A stretch of 64,000 nucleotides of DNA, taken from NCBI GenBank assembly GCA_963457665.1, contig OY735209.1:62986616-63050615 (forward strand), read 5' to 3'. This document shows positions 25,060-37,749 of the stretch, piece after piece. Both the position numbers and the translations under genes were made by a program. The DNA comes from Thysanoteuthis rhombus (lineage: Eukaryota > Mollusca > Cephalopoda > Oegopsida > Thysanoteuthidae). Within the stretch, counting starts at the first letter, position 1, and every line of letters begins with the position of its first letter. The notes beneath the pieces are model-generated. The model worked only from the letters and a program-made list of their open reading frames with translations. It was not told the origin of the DNA and did not search any database.

Positions 25060-25256
25060 TTATTATATGTGAAGTACACTCAGAGGTGAGAAACGACCGA
25101 CGTAGCGTCACTCACTTCACCCTGCGTTATTTTACGTATAGCTGGAGGGTGGGTAGAAAGATGCCTCCCAAAGGTATTGGTGCAAAGTGAACATACACGA
25201 ACGAGCCGGAGTTTGAACTCTCATATCCGCTCGACCACGTGACCTATTGGCTTAGC
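25060..25256 (-). mobile_element. Possible tRNA-derived SINE
   Basis: On the minus strand, 'acgtggtcgagcggatatg' (A-box-like) is followed by 'agagttcaaactccggc' (B-box-like), with the anticodon arm missing. A ~140 bp body with 'caccaatacctttgggagg' follows. Same compact head design as 21225-21340. Confidence 0.4.
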
Positions 25257-25393
25257 TTGTGGTTAAGATAGTTGCACAAAGGGTCAGTGTTTAAGCCAAG
25301 GTAAAAAGCTCGGATTCTTGATGGTAATTTGCAAAGCAGACAGTACCTTCACAAATGGTAGTCATATAGTAATCAACCACAAGTTATAAAAAG

Positions 25394-25666
25394 TTGGAAC
25401 CGACTCGATGGAAAAGATTGTTTCTCATCAGTGAAGTCCATGCGTCAGAGAATACAGGAGAGCACAAAAGCCCGGGGAGGAGCAACAAAGTACTCACGTG
25501 TGTGCATTTTACACGTGCAACGGCGAAAAGGCCGTTGTGTTCAGTTCCAGTCGCTGGGAATCATGATAAGGAATACGTGAAAAGGAAATCGCTGCATCAA
25601 TGGAGAGATTTAACCGGTTCCATATTAAGAACGAAGAGTATAATTATGAAAATAATCCATGTTTAA
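25394..25666 (+). other. 90-codon open frame, unrecognised
   Basis: The frame has higher GC than its surroundings and no long low-complexity run, but I recognise no domain. No splice or polyadenylation context supports a gene. It could be the relic of a transposon. Confidence 0.2.
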
Positions 25667-26020
25667 TTTTGTCATGTCTCTCCCTTGATGATGTGAACTG
25701 ATGATAAATAGCGCTGAAAGATTCTTGCATCTGAAATACTAAATTTCAATATAGGATCTCACACACACACACGAAATAATATGCAAAATTCGGTTAAAGT
25801 TGACTCATTTTCTGAGAGACTCAAACACTCCTGCTGTCTCTAAGAGGCCAGATGCTAACTGCTATCCTTCCAAACTTGCTATTCTAACATCTGTCCCTAT
25901 TTCTGTCTAAATGCAAAATGCGTACAATTCCTCTCTCGTTCTCTCTCTCTTTCTCTAAATTCGTGAGTTGATCCACATACACACATGCTTCTGCATATAT
26001 CTGTGTGTCACTTATAACAA

Positions 26021-26021
26021 A

Positions 26022-26064
<43 letters not shown>
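26021..26064. repeat. (CA)n microsatellite
   Basis: ACACAC run of ~44 bp with one interruption. Confidence 0.95.
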
Positions 26065-26067
<3 letters not shown>

Positions 26068-26124
26068 CACACATGTTCCCAAACTTTCTCTGGTATCTTG
26101 ACACCCCTAAAAAAAATCAGACTA

Positions 26125-26812
26125 CACATGAACTTCAGTGAAACAAAAAAACATGTGAAACAATCATGTTGAGAATAAAAACATACCTATCAAGATAGAA
26201 GATGCAAAATTTGGCAAGATAGACCACTACATCTACCTAGGACAACTAATCTCCATGAGACTCTCAAAAAGGAGGAAATCAAGCAAAGAATCACTCTGGG
26301 ATGGCAAGCCTTCGGCAGAGCAAGCTCAATTTTCAAAAGCCAGACAATTCCAATAATCGTAAAAAGAAGAGTATACAACCAATGCATTCTCCCGATAGTC
26401 ACTTATGGAGCTGAAACAAGAGAACCTAACCCAGAGACAGACCTAAAAACTGAGAAGCATGCAGCATGCTCATGAGAGAATCATGCTCAACCTCACATGG
26501 AGAGATCATAAGACAGCACAATATATCAGGAAGAAAACAGGAGTCCAAGACATCGTAGAAACTATTAAAAAACTCAAATGGCAATGGGCAGGCCATGTTG
26601 CAAGAATGACAGACAACTGATGGACATCACGACTCACAACATGGATCCCCAGAGATCACATGAGAATCTGAGGCTGGCAAAACACAAGATGGAGAGATGA
26701 ACTAGACAGATTCAAGAAATACTGGCTCTGCGAAGCCCATGATAGAGAATTATGGCGAATCCTGTGGAGAGTCTTTGTTCACAACGGACGTTAAAAGACT
26801 GATGATGATGGT
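26125..26812 (+). mobile_element. RTE-type LINE, 3' part
   Basis: Begins with NFSETKKHVKQS (the segment before the 'DAKxxxVDHxIYLGQ' motif). It continues with KEEIKQRITLGWQAFGRASS, RRVYNQCILPIVTYGAET and, after frameshifts, the HAQP/WRDH region. It ends '..gttaaaagactgatgatgatg' at 26789-26812. It directly precedes the hAT pseudogene by ~280 bp. Confidence 0.9.
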
Positions 26813-27094
26813 CAGCTATCTTGGGAAAAAGGACAGCTGCTCCTAACCCCGGCTCCTTTCATCTTCTCATGATTAAGGGATGGGAACAGACAGACAGACA
26901 CACACATACACAGAGAAGCGCGCATACAAACGTTTCCAACGTATAATAAGTTCCTCTCTCCTAAGAGAGGTGTGAAAAGGTTTCTTGTTGTCTCGACTGG
27001 AATGGTTCCGTTACTATCACCGTGACACGTGTTGCCTATGATGTATCCCATCATTCTGAACATCAACCTTCATAGCTGTCTCATAGGAAGTTAA

Positions 27095-28420
27095 ATGTCT
27101 GGCACCACTTCAAGAAAAGGCAAAGACGAAGCTGAATGTTTAATTTGTCATAAAATTTTCAAAAGAGCTGATAGATTTACGTCAGGCTTGAAGACGCGTG
27201 CAAGTAAAGTTCGTGCTATCGATTTTGAAAGTGAAACCAGAGCCTTTTTTGCAAGAGACAACGAAGTATGGTATAGTTCATTCCTAAAAAATCTTTTGAT
27301 GAATCTATTGCAAGGATAGCACGTGAGGATTGTTTCAGTTTTAGACAAATTGCCACAAGAGAATTTATCCAAAGCAATTCGACTAAAGATGTGTATGATA
27401 AAAGACCGCCAGCTTTTGTATATGGAATGGAAAAATTGTTCTGCATTATTCTGAAAAAAATCAGACCAAATACATTTCCATTCAAATCAAAACTGGACTT
27501 CGTTACTCGATTCCACTTGACGAATATACATCCTCCAGAAATCGCCGATTCGCAAAAAATATTTGTCTTTAGGTTTAGCGAGCCTTCAAGGATCATTAGA
27601 TAGAGAATCACAGAAATCGTAGAGAAGCGATTAAATGAATTTAGATTAAATTTGAATCGTGATTTTGACGGTGTTATATCAGGTGGCGCTTCTGTTATGG
27701 TCAAATTTGGTGTAGAAAATCGATTTATCCCTTAATTGTGTCTTGCCCATGATATCTGTCTGACTATGTGCAATATAATGTACAGAAACATTAACTTGAA
27801 AGGGAAACTGAAGACAAACTGTTTACAGTAGAGAAAGAAGAGTATATTCAACATGATTATGATATGATCATATCTGTGTTCCAGGTATGCATTGGAGTTT
27901 TGGCATTATGATTTCAAGAATCAGGAGGAATTGCAAAATCTTCAGAAAGTTCCCATTGAAAAATAATTACCGGAAATGAATTATTAAGGCTGATTGGGAA
28001 GAAAAATAATTGAAATTTGTGCAAGAAACCTTATCAAGGAGGAACAGCATGATTTTAATAATTTCGAGATTCACAGACCTGGGAAATCCCTTCGAAATAG
28101 CTATCAAAGGATTTTCCTCGGATGATACTTCGTTGCTGAAAGGAGAAAAATTCTATGAAATTCATTTTAAAAGAATTAGAGAATCATAATTCTGTCTCAG
28201 CCATAAAATTAGAGAAATGATCGAAAAATACTCTTCACGAAGGAAGAAAGACATTGGACTAATAGATAGTCTCAAAGATCTTGGATTTTGAACAGGGATG
28301 ATTTTAAAGAACCTTTATTATTGCCAAATAACAGAGCAATAAGGAGACCAGCGGAAACAACATTGAACAGGCTATGTCCATCAGATGAGGAGCCAGAAGT
28401 ACCAGGAGCTTAGCTTGGGC
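27095..28420 (+). pseudogene. hAT-superfamily transposase, broken
   Basis: The start is chosen at the ATG of 27095. A degenerate BED-like finger (ECLICHKIFKRADRF, second Cys pair intact but His ligands not seen) is followed, after a frameshift near 27285, by SFDESIARIAREDCFSFRQI (~27290-27350). LDEYTSSRNRRF (~27515-27552) matches the RNase H-like first catalytic region of hAT transposases. DGVISGGASVMVKFG (~27666-27712) and LCLAHDICLTMCN (~27736-27774) match the DGAS-VM-K and CxxH segments. The rest, to about 28420, keeps scattered similarity (KMIEKRISERRN-like) among stops. At least four frame changes make it inactive. Terminal inverted repeats were not located. Confidence 0.75.
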
Positions 28421-28504
28421 TGGTAAAATGCCACAAATATAGGGCACTGGGGGTGGTACTAACGACAGTAATAATGAACTTACTAACCATTACTCTGTGG
28501 TTTG

Positions 28505-28662
28505 ACTACCAAGCAAGTGGATCCCAGAAGATCACATGCAAAAACATGGCCGATGGACGATAAGATGACGTGACGAACTAGACATGTTCAGAGGTCTAGC
28601 GAATTCCAGGTAAGATCTATGTCCAACGGCGGGCGCTAAATTTCTGCTTTTATTGATGATTT
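28505..28662 (+). mobile_element. RTE-type LINE, very short 3' end
   Basis: Contains the coding sequence for VDPRRSHAKTWP and the terminal '..gtccaacggcgggcgctaaa' motif shared with the other RTE copies. The (GAT)n tail is degraded ('ttgatgatttta'). Confidence 0.7.
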
Positions 28663-30928
28663 TATTCTTATACATATGTAATTAGGAAATGATCCGCGTG
28701 TAATCGTTGCATGCAGTTGGTTACAAGGCAGAATTGTCAAGGTTCATTCTGAAACTGTTGAATGGGAACGATATTAAAGCTTTCACCAGCTCCGAAGGAA
28801 TAATTCTAAATAATTCCTCCTTTCGTAATTACTGAGAAGTTTGTAGAGTGTACACAAACGTCATTCATCAACCGGTTGGCTTGCAACCAATCATTAAATC
28901 TTGGTTTATACCAAAGCCAAGTCATAGTCTTCCGTTAATCTCTGGTTTCTGAATGATCGAACATTTATACTCTAGACACAGCAAATAGTTTTAGAAGTGG
29001 CCTCAATACCAATTGAACTTCAAATAATTCTTCTGGCTTGGAAAAATCCATCTATAAAATTCAGTAACCAAAATAAAGTCCAACAAAGAACACTTTCTGA
29101 AATTCGATTATAATCATGATCTTTTTATGTTTCATATGACCAAGTTCCAACCTATACCAAATGATTTTACTGCTTGGACGATCTTTATTATTCCGTAGGT
29201 TATTATGATTAGAATTCTCATTATGGCCGTTCCCATCAAATATGAGATCTACTAGGAAACAAAGAACCATAAGGTCAATGATACATCCACCATCCTTATG
29301 TCGATATCTGTAGATATGGTCGCCTCAGTTATAAGTAACTTACAATTAGTGACGAATCTTTTTAGCAAGGGACTTCTTAGCGACCCCCAATAATTAGCAG
29401 CTATAACAATAAGTGACTTTTGTCACTGTATATGAGAATATAAACAAAGAATAAGACTAAAAGTAATCAAGAAGTTGACCAGCATGAAAAGCGTCCCCAT
29501 TCTTTTGTACTTGTATCAAAGAATCATAACCTGCGTGTCAGTATTTAAAAAAAGGAACCCGAAGGATTGACAATGGAAGAAATTCTGGTGAAATTACACT
29601 GTTTAAAATGGTTGAAATATTTGATGCCTTTTTCAATTACTACGATGTAAAGAAAAATTGAAGTTCTCAGAATTGGGCTTCTAAATTATCAACTCCAGTA
29701 CACCCTTGACCGTCGACTTTCCTCATTGAACGGATTGGATGAGATGAAGAATAGTACATCTGATTGACCCAAAGGTCTAACCAATATTTCAAACCAATTT
29801 GAATTGAATCAATCTGAAAAATGGCAAATCTTCCCTCACTCTAGGAGAAAACAAAGAGGAGGAAGAGAGGCTTGCTTTCAAAGAGAAGGAATTCAAGAAG
29901 GTGATGAGCCGTGCGTGATTGAGTTTCCCAATAAAAGATAATTTTCAATTTCAAAGAGATTCTAAACGAATTAGTAGTAGTAGCAGCAGCAGCATTAATC
30001 TTCAAGGTTTTAGTAACGAGAGGAAGAAGAGCAAGAGTAAGACAAAGATAAGGATGGTTCATCTAAAAGCCTGGACCAATCTTAACATCAATCTAACTTA
30101 ATACAGGAAAGAAAATTGATTTTAAACGGCGGCTTAAAAGTGCCTCATGGAGATACATGGACTCTATACATCTAACAAAAAAATCCCCCAAAAAACAAAA
30201 AACGACCACAAAGCAATTTGTTAGCAGTATTCTATTTCAGGGATAGAAACTGCGTTCCTCTGATCTGTAGTTAAATGTTTTAACCTTTACTCACTCATCA
30301 AATGGTGTGTGAGGAAATTACTGTCAGATTTTGTTGTCATACTTCGATTTCTACGATCGTAATTGGAAATTCTCCTTTCCTCACGAAATCCAATCTTTTA
30401 TCATTCTGGTGTCTTTATTAGTTTGGATTGAAAGATCTTTTGTCAAGAATGGATTCATTAAAAATCGTAACGCATCTTTTCAGTGGCAAATACATTCGGC
30501 TTTCCTGAACGGATGATGAAAAGCCAATTAACTTTGACGTCTGCGAACGCAACTTGTGAAGGGATTCCTGGTGAGTATTGGAAATAAGATAGAATAAAGA
30601 AAAATTGATACAAAGAGAGACTTTGAAAGTAGGACGGGTTTTAAGAAGAACCACTATAGAATACAATTAGCAGATTAAATGCTTCATCAAAATCCTTCTT
30701 CTTGTGGCAAAAAAAAAAAAGTTTGGGATACTGGTTCCGACTAGAAATAACTCCAAGGATGCATAAGTGTGCCAACATCATACAAATAGAATTCATTCTG
30801 TCAAATCTATTCTTCGATGGAATTTTTTTTTCACATGACTTCAAATTTTGACGCTACGATTGTTCAATCATTGACTATGATGACGTGTTCTCTTCACAAT
30901 TAAACGATCATCATAATCTTCTCCATTT

Positions 30929-30929
<1 letters not shown>
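28663..30929. other. Unassigned sequence
   Basis: About 2.3 kb with only short frames (up to 82 codons) on both strands and no recognised motif. A (AGC/AGT)n stretch at 29970-29997 is the only simple repeat of note. Confidence 0.45.

Positions 30930-30930
<1 letters not shown>

Positions 30931-30991
<61 letters not shown>
30931..30991. repeat. (TA)n array
   Basis: Pure TA run. Confidence 0.97.
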
Positions 30992-30994
<3 letters not shown>

Positions 30995-31542
30995 GGCGCT
31001 ACAAAACAGGCATTTTATATGAAAGTGGTGGTCAAATTCACTCTAATTGAAACAACCCCCACCAAAAAAAACACTGGATTTTATAGCCTCAGAGTTCTGA
31101 ATGACAGAAATTTACAAAAATTGAATGAAAGGGGAATTCAAAATGGCCGCCATCCGCTTAAATAAAAATGCTCTGTGCACTTTATTGGAATTTAATGGGT
31201 GTATTGTCCGGAATCAAAGGAAGTGCATCCTCGAGTTTTATCTATTTTAGGTCAATTTTTGACATAGTCAAGTACAAAAAAAACCCAAAATAAACAAAAA
31301 ACTAAAAAAACAAGAAAAAAAAACAAAAAATAAATAATAGTCTCTAATAAGAGTGCAAGGTCTTTTTGAGTAATATTCCTATCACATTTCACTTACATAT
31401 ATCACTGTGCTGATTGCAAATATGCTGAGAAACATTCCGTATTTTTGTCATTAGCATAGGACAGTCCATTTTAGCCACGCTGAAGAATGAGCCACAGACT
31501 CTGGACAACAGTTGTAGAAAAATCTCTATTGAAATTATCTGT

Positions 31543-31545
<3 letters not shown>

Positions 31546-31617
<72 letters not shown>
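31546..31617. repeat. (TA)n array
   Basis: Pure TA run. Antisense frames reading YIYIYI here are artefacts of the array. Confidence 0.97.
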
Positions 31618-31619
<2 letters not shown>

Positions 31620-33339
31620 ATGTAACGCATTCATTTTCATGAGTAAGTTTTCGCTGTGAGTACACAATGAATTGAAATTTTTACAAATACCTAATATTCA
31701 AATTTCAATAGTATATCCAAGAATTTTCGGTATTTATTTGATACATTCATGCATGTCTATAAGACACTTTGTTGGTGTCCAGTCAGCTAATATAGTTTGA
31801 ATTAAGATAATGCAATAGAGACGTAATGAGAGAACATTGGAAAATTGGACAAGAAATTACGTCATCAGCTGTTAAAAGCATGGGATTATAGATTAAATTT
31901 GTTTTTTAAAAAATGTAATTTACGTGATTTTATAGTTCCCTTCCTAGGAGTTACCCTTATCGGCAAAATTCTGTTTCAGTGGTTCTTCCTTATCCATGGG
32001 TTACCTTTCAGAGGCCTCCCATTATCCACTGTCCCCTTTTCAAGGGTCTCTTTCCTATCGGCGATTTCTCTTCCAGCAATAAGTGGGGACATCATTAGAA
32101 TCCCGTTCTTGTTCATTAAGAAAAACATTTTTGATTAATTCTCAGTACCTTCCTACATAGGCGATTTTGTGATGCAGATATTAGAAACCAACCAAACAAA
32201 ACTGTCAGTATAGGTATCTTCAGCTTTTAGTCATTCTGGCTGTCTACATACGTATGTATTACGTGTATACATCGCGCTGATGAAGCTAGAGGGCTGAAAA
32301 ATAAAACAATAATTCTGTATTATGTTAAAAAATAGCTTTTTTTAAATTTTTTTTTTCACAATTCCTCCCTTAATAAATTTAGGGGAAGGGGTCAATTCGC
32401 AATGTAAGTTAATGTTAAATTAATCCTTTAATTAATGACCAGTAGCATTCAAGCTTGCCTTTTAAAAATTCATACTTTTTCCACTATTCCAAAAAAGGCG
32501 AGAGAAGTAACTTTTTCATTAATCTCACCTTTTCCCAAGTGTTCCATTGATCATACCCAACACAGTATGCTGCCAAAAGACGTTGGTCACATGATGATTT
32601 CTACTGAGTGACTAACCAGGCTTGTTGAACATATTCGAATAAATCACGCTACTAGGTTTCTGAAAGGTTATTCCACGAAGACCAGTAATACCGTGAGTCT
32701 GCAGAACCCTGAGTGGTAAGCATTGTATATAATAATATATATAAGAAAATCATATGACTAACAAGTTTTGCGTGTGTACACTGGTCAGTTTTTAGATTTA
32801 TCCAAATGTGCAACAGATGCAAAAATCCGAGATACACTGTTGGAAATCTAGGGAATATTTCTTTACAAATAAATGTAAGTTTATATTAGACAGGATGTGA
32901 TAATTATAAAGGCGTTAGAGTAGGAACTATATTTCATCAGGCACCGGTTTGAATTCCATACGACGCTCACTTTATTTGTTCGTTTATACAATCTAGAGCT
33001 ATTTGATTTGCTACTTGGTTAAGACTGGTGCCAGACGAAATATAGTTCTTTCATGAATGTCTTTAAAATCATCACGTATGTGTATATAACACCATCAAGG
33101 ATCGAATACACAATTCATAGACTGTAGATTTGCTTTCAGTCATAACTTTAAAATTTTTGTCTTGCTATTATGTGTTCGTATATATCTGTACACCAATCCA
33201 TCTATCTGAAGGTTCCGTAAAAACATCTAATATTGAATGAAAAAAAAAGTAAACACCGTTGTTTTTTTTTGAAAAATAGAAGTTGGATTTGCAACTACCA
33301 TTAGGACTGAAAGGCCTCGAACTATAAAAAAAAGTAAAT
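31618..33339. other. Unassigned sequence
   Basis: No gene recognised. A 97-codon frame at 31845-32138 is hydrophobic but resembles no family I know. Confidence 0.4.
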
Positions 33340-34146
33340 AAAAAGAACATTGTGCTTATTTTCGGCCTGAAATCAGCATCGCATTTTGGAATGTCTGAAA
33401 GTGGCCAGATTATTAACGTCGTCGAAATAACTAAAGAGAACCATCCAAAAGAAACGAAGAAAAGACAAAAGGAGATACACGACAACAGCCATCGAAATGA
33501 TTCTTAAAAAACAGGCTCAAAGCAATTGACAACACAGGATAGAAAGAGATAACTTGTGTATTCGAAGAAAATGGAAACCAAACAAAAGACAGGAACTGGA
33601 TTGTCGAACGTGTCCGAAAATTCTACGAAAAAACTTTACTTCTCCAAACAAGGAACACAAAACAATGGGCAAAATGATCAAGTACAAAACTTACCGGAAG
33701 TTACACCATGGGAAGTGAAACAAGCCATAAAAAATAAATAAATTCAAGTCCCGGAAGATTGGAACACTGCAACCATAATGCTGTTACATAAAAGAAAGAA
33801 ACGTGTAAAACTTCAACAACTAGAGACCAATAAGTCTACTCAACTGCATCTACACCTTTTTCAACAGGTTATCACCAACTGAATCACAAAAACGCTTGAC
33901 GCAAACCAACCGCAGGACTTTAGAAGAAGTTACTCAACCATACATTATCTCCATTCGATAAACCAACCAAAAGAGAACGCAACAGAATATAAAACGTCAT
34001 TCGCAGTAGCATTTATAGACTTCAAGAAGACCTGTAACTCAATAGAAATTCCCAATTTCATTGATGCTATCTCCCAACAAGGTGTGGACTCCATATACGT
34101 TAGAGTATTGCATCAGGTATACCATCATAGCAGTTCGTTTATCAAG
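33340..34146 (+). mobile_element. RTE-type LINE, 5'/middle part lacking the 3' end
   Basis: A linker region in mixed frames is followed by NWIVERVRKFYEK, QNLPEVTPWEVKQAIKNK (33555-33741) and VPEDWNTATIMLLHKRK (~33750). Next come SYSTIHYLHSINQPKENA and YKTSFAVAFIDFKKTCNSIE (~33920-34040), then DSIYVRVLHQVYHHS, stopping at ~34146. The 3' third, including the WAGHVARM region, is absent. That is unusual for LINEs and implies a deletion or break. About 60 bp is also missing between KQAIKNK and VPEDW. A TTAGGG-like tract begins at the breakpoint. Confidence 0.85.
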
Positions 34147-34225
34147 GTTAGGGGCAGAGGGTTAGGCTTAGAAGGTTAGGGTTAGTTGATAGGGGACAGT
34201 GGGTAGGGTTGGTGTTTGTAGGTTA
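34145..34225 (+). repeat. Degenerate TTAGGG-like tract
   Basis: About 80 bp containing GGTTAGGGG, GGGTTAGG, GGTTAGGGTTAG, ATAGGGG and GTAGGGTTGG. The G-strand runs on the plus strand. Resembles an interstitial telomeric repeat, but period and sequence are irregular. Confidence 0.5.
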
Positions 34226-36188
34226 ATGATCATAGGTAGACTTATACTAAGGGTTAATGTGACCCTTATATTATTTTATTGGTCACACTTTGAATGAAAA
34301 AATAATGTCTATACAAAGGAAATCAAATATCTACACTGTTACGTAGATATTAAATTTACCCATTTTGTATAAAAATGTAGACACTTTTATTGATTTGAAA
34401 ATTGCCTATTTCAACATAGCGATACCTGATGCAGCAGTGCAAGGCTAGCCATTTAACTTCACCTAATAATATTGTAATTATTATTGACTGTATAAATAAT
34501 AACAAGCCATATATGTCGCATCATGGCCGTTTTGATAACGGGACCAGAATGAACATCTATTGGACTATTATGTGTACATGGATTAGGTTTGATCAAAAGG
34601 GCTCGTTATGATTCGGGCGGATCGCAGAGAACAGAGAGCAAGTGTACAAGAATATCCGAGACTGGTTGAATTGGAAAACCAAAGAACGAAAAGTCTAAAC
34701 AAGACGGGATGAGAGACAGAAGAAAAGACGAGAAGGTAAGAATCGCATAATCTTCTTAATATATTATTACTTAGTCCACTGCAATCGTCCTCCTCCCTTT
34801 CTTTTTCTGATAAGAAGGTAGAAATCGCATATCTAGTCTTCGCTGCATAACTGTTCTTCAAGATCTGTTTCGTCCAATTGATTAAATGGGATTCTTGCAT
34901 GTATCTGCACTATTAAATAAATTCAATAAATCTAAGTCATCGTTTTCGTAGATGAAGAACTCTGCTTATTTGCTGATATTCATAATCGTTGTCTACTTTA
35001 TTTATTACTTAATCTACAGCGATTGTTCTTTCCCCTTTCTTTCTCTTTCGTTTAACTACCAATCATTCGATCGTGGTTTGTGTGAGAGGCAAAGTCGGTA
35101 AGTGACTAAACGACCAGGTATTTCGAATTCCTTTTCCCAACCGTTTTCTAGAATCTTCCAAACTGGCCTGGTAAATTCACAATTTTTTGCTTGCCCATCA
35201 AATCATGTGATTGAAACTTTTCACTTCAAACATTCTATATTTGATGTCAAACTGCACCAATAGTGAAAAAGTTCCATTCCAACCAATGAAAAGTAAAACC
35301 CCCAAAAATAATTACATAAATACCAAAAAACAAATAAATAGACGAATAATTTTTTAAAAAACTTTAAATATAAAATATTCATATAAAATATTTAAGGAGG
35401 TCTTGCTGATTAGATAACAAAAGGCGTGAGCAAAATTCCCCAAATGCTGGCAAAGCAAAATCTGAGTATCAAAAAAATTTTTAGAAAATGACGATAGAAT
35501 TGCTTTCTACAAAAAGTGTCCATAATTTCGAAACACAGCCCATAAGCGTCAATAGTTCATTCCTATCGACGGAGAAATGTTTGTAACTTGTTTTTTTTTT
35601 TTGCTTTTTTTTGTTGCAGCATCCATTTTTAGAAAAAAAAATCGTAAATCTGTGGCTACAATTTGCCGTATAACTTCCTAATTTTTTGTTTTTTTTTTCT
35701 CGTAACTTTCATTTCTGGAAAAAAGATTCATAATTTTGTTGCTTGGATATTTTGAGATTTTCTCATCTTTTGTGTCTTCTGTGTAGTTTTTCTTCGTCGT
35801 TATTAAAAGGAAAGGTTTTTCTTGTAACGACATTTTTTGTTTTTTTTTAACTGAAAAGAAAGAATATTTTGTTTAGGGAATTTTATCTGTTATTTATGTG
35901 TTGTGTTCCTCATTCACCTTGTACGACTGTAACCTCTACATTTTTAAAAAAACTATTTTAGATCATTTTTTAGATTTTAAGGGTTCCTCAGATACATAGC
36001 ATCCCCGAAGATTCGACATCTCAGCTCCGTTTTAGCAGGGTCTATTGCTCCCACACAACATATCTGATAATGTACAATTATACTCCTGTTTTATTAATCT
36101 CTATCTTGATGGTCCACCCAATCAATAATGACTTTGATGATCCAAAATTATAAAATGTAAACAAAATAATAGAATTTGAACATCTTAA

Positions 36189-36189
<1 letters not shown>
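34226..36189. other. Unassigned AT-rich sequence with poly-T/poly-A blocks
   Basis: A diverged direct duplication of 'ttattacttagtccactgcaatcgt' type sequence lies near 34762 and 35006 (~245 bp apart), both followed by a CCTTTCTTTxTCT block. From 35570 to 35880 blocks like 'cgtaact(t)tcattt(c/t)tggaaaaaa' recur about every 60-100 bp, suggesting another decayed minisatellite. Confidence 0.4.

Positions 36190-36266
<77 letters not shown>
36190..36266. repeat. (TA)n array
   Basis: TA run with two G interruptions, upstream of the hammerhead-like motif. Confidence 0.95.
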
Positions 36267-36267
<1 letters not shown>

Positions 36268-36385
36268 GTATATGCGGTACATATCAGGTAAGAAGTATAA
36301 CATGATATAATGATATATGAATAATATAAAGCCACTTCTGAAATAGAATGGATTTATTTCATAGAGTGCTCGATACATACAACTT

Positions 36386-36441
36386 TTTTGCCTGATGAGG
36401 CCCGAAGAGGGCAGAAACATGAGCTAGTTTGTGTAGCGAAT
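36386..36441 (+). ncRNA. Candidate hammerhead ribozyme (family A, copy 1)
   Basis: Core CTGATGA at 36392-36398 and GAAA at 36414-36417. Stem II is GCCC/GGGC (36400-36403 with 36409-36412), loop GAAGA, with a non-canonical G-A closing pair. Stem III is ACATG (36417-36421) with TGTGT (36430-36434), including two G-U pairs, loop 8 nt. A36435 is the H17 position. Stem I is TTTGC (36387-36391) with GCGAA (36436-36440), one G-U pair. Predicted cleavage is after 36435. The flipped closing pair of stem II may weaken it. A (TA)n array starts 13 nt downstream. Confidence 0.55.
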
Positions 36442-36451
36442 CCATGTTCTA

Positions 36452-36453
<2 letters not shown>

Positions 36454-36512
<59 letters not shown>
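36454..36512. repeat. (TA)n array downstream of the hammerhead-like motif
   Basis: Pure TA run. It is followed by 'cagcttgatttta', similar to 'cagcttgactctc' downstream of the 49752 copy. The TA array thus seems to be an expansion inside a shared element. Confidence 0.95.
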
Positions 36513-36515
<3 letters not shown>

Positions 36516-36789
36516 AAACAATTTTTCAGCTTGATTTTACAATATTTGTTTTGCAATATTTCCAAGAGGCACATTCAATCAATTTTTTATAGTCATTATA
36601 ATTGACACTATATACTAAATAAACAGTCTTTCAGGTCGAAATTTCATTATTAACCCAGAACGCCTTTTTATCTGATAAAGAAACTAATACACTATGTTAG
36701 TGAAACTGCTGAAAAAAAAAAGCCGATACGAAAATATTTACAGAGGATTGTAACACTTGGCTCTTGGAAGTGCCATCAGTGACGAAGGG

Positions 36790-36995
36790 GTGCACATCAA
36801 GAAAAGAAGCGTCGTCTGATCAATTGCAAAAGGTGTGGTATTCCACGATGAGAATCAACAGCCTCACACCGCATAGATCACAACTGAAAAGATAAAAGAT
36901 CTCAACAGAAAATTTCCACACCATTGTTATTTTACAGATCCTATCCCATTTGACTATTACCACTTTTCTTGTCTGAGCTACACCATTTTGAAATT
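36790..36995 (+). pseudogene. mariner-type transposase, C-terminal catalytic fragment
   Basis: Translation gives KGVVFHDENQQPHTA, ITTEKIKDLNRKF and PIPFDYYHFSCL. These correspond to the mariner motifs HHDNARPH (second catalytic Asp) and PDLxPxDYHLF (third Asp; here PFDYYHF). An in-frame stop after HTA makes it inactive. Terminal repeats not seen. It is probably unrelated to the N-terminal fragment at 18732. Confidence 0.75.
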
Positions 36996-37749
36996 ACAGC
37001 TCTCTAGGTCAGGGTTTCGTGTTTTTAGAGCAACAAACAACACGAACCGAAGTTAAATTCATGTGATAAAAGATAACGATTAGCGGTTATCTTCAATCTT
37101 CCGTTTAATCAGTTTAAGCTGTTTACCATTTTAGCGTTATTGTTAGCTGAGCCCATTAGTGGCGATACTGATGGAACCTATGATGATTAATGAATTAAAC
37201 ATGAATTTTCAGAGATATTATCTCAGTCTAAATTCATAAATTACTAAATACGGACACAGAAGAAGGAATCTGGACACCCATTGCTCGGGCGAAACACAAG
37301 ATTTTTCAAGTGTATCACAAAAAGATTTTATTCAAAAAAAAAAAAAAACCTACAAATAAATTAACTAACCTTGAAAACAGAAATAATTATCATACCAATT
37401 TTCAAATTGAGTTCTGGGCAAGATCAATTGTCAGTTATGGTCAAGGCAAGGAAAAACTAAAAAAAAGAGAGACGTTAATAATGACGATTCGTCAGTGGGT
37501 GTGTGTGTGTGTGTAACTAAAGGAGAAACAAATAAAGATAAATCATGATTACAAAAAAAAAACTTGGTAGGGTTTCATAACTGATCTAAAAGAGAAGACA
37601 CATTTCAACAAGGTGTTCAATATGATGTCAGAAGTGCAAATACAATGCCAAGTCCAACAATTTGTGAGGATAATGACAAGAATCATTTATATTTGTTTGG
37701 GTTATGTCCAGTTCTGCGTAGACCAGACATTTCAATCTTTCATCACAAT

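Noticed and set aside
25690-25730. CTGATGA followed by GCGCTGAAAG, hammerhead-like core
   Set aside because: No stem II, I or III of more than 2-3 bp could be drawn.
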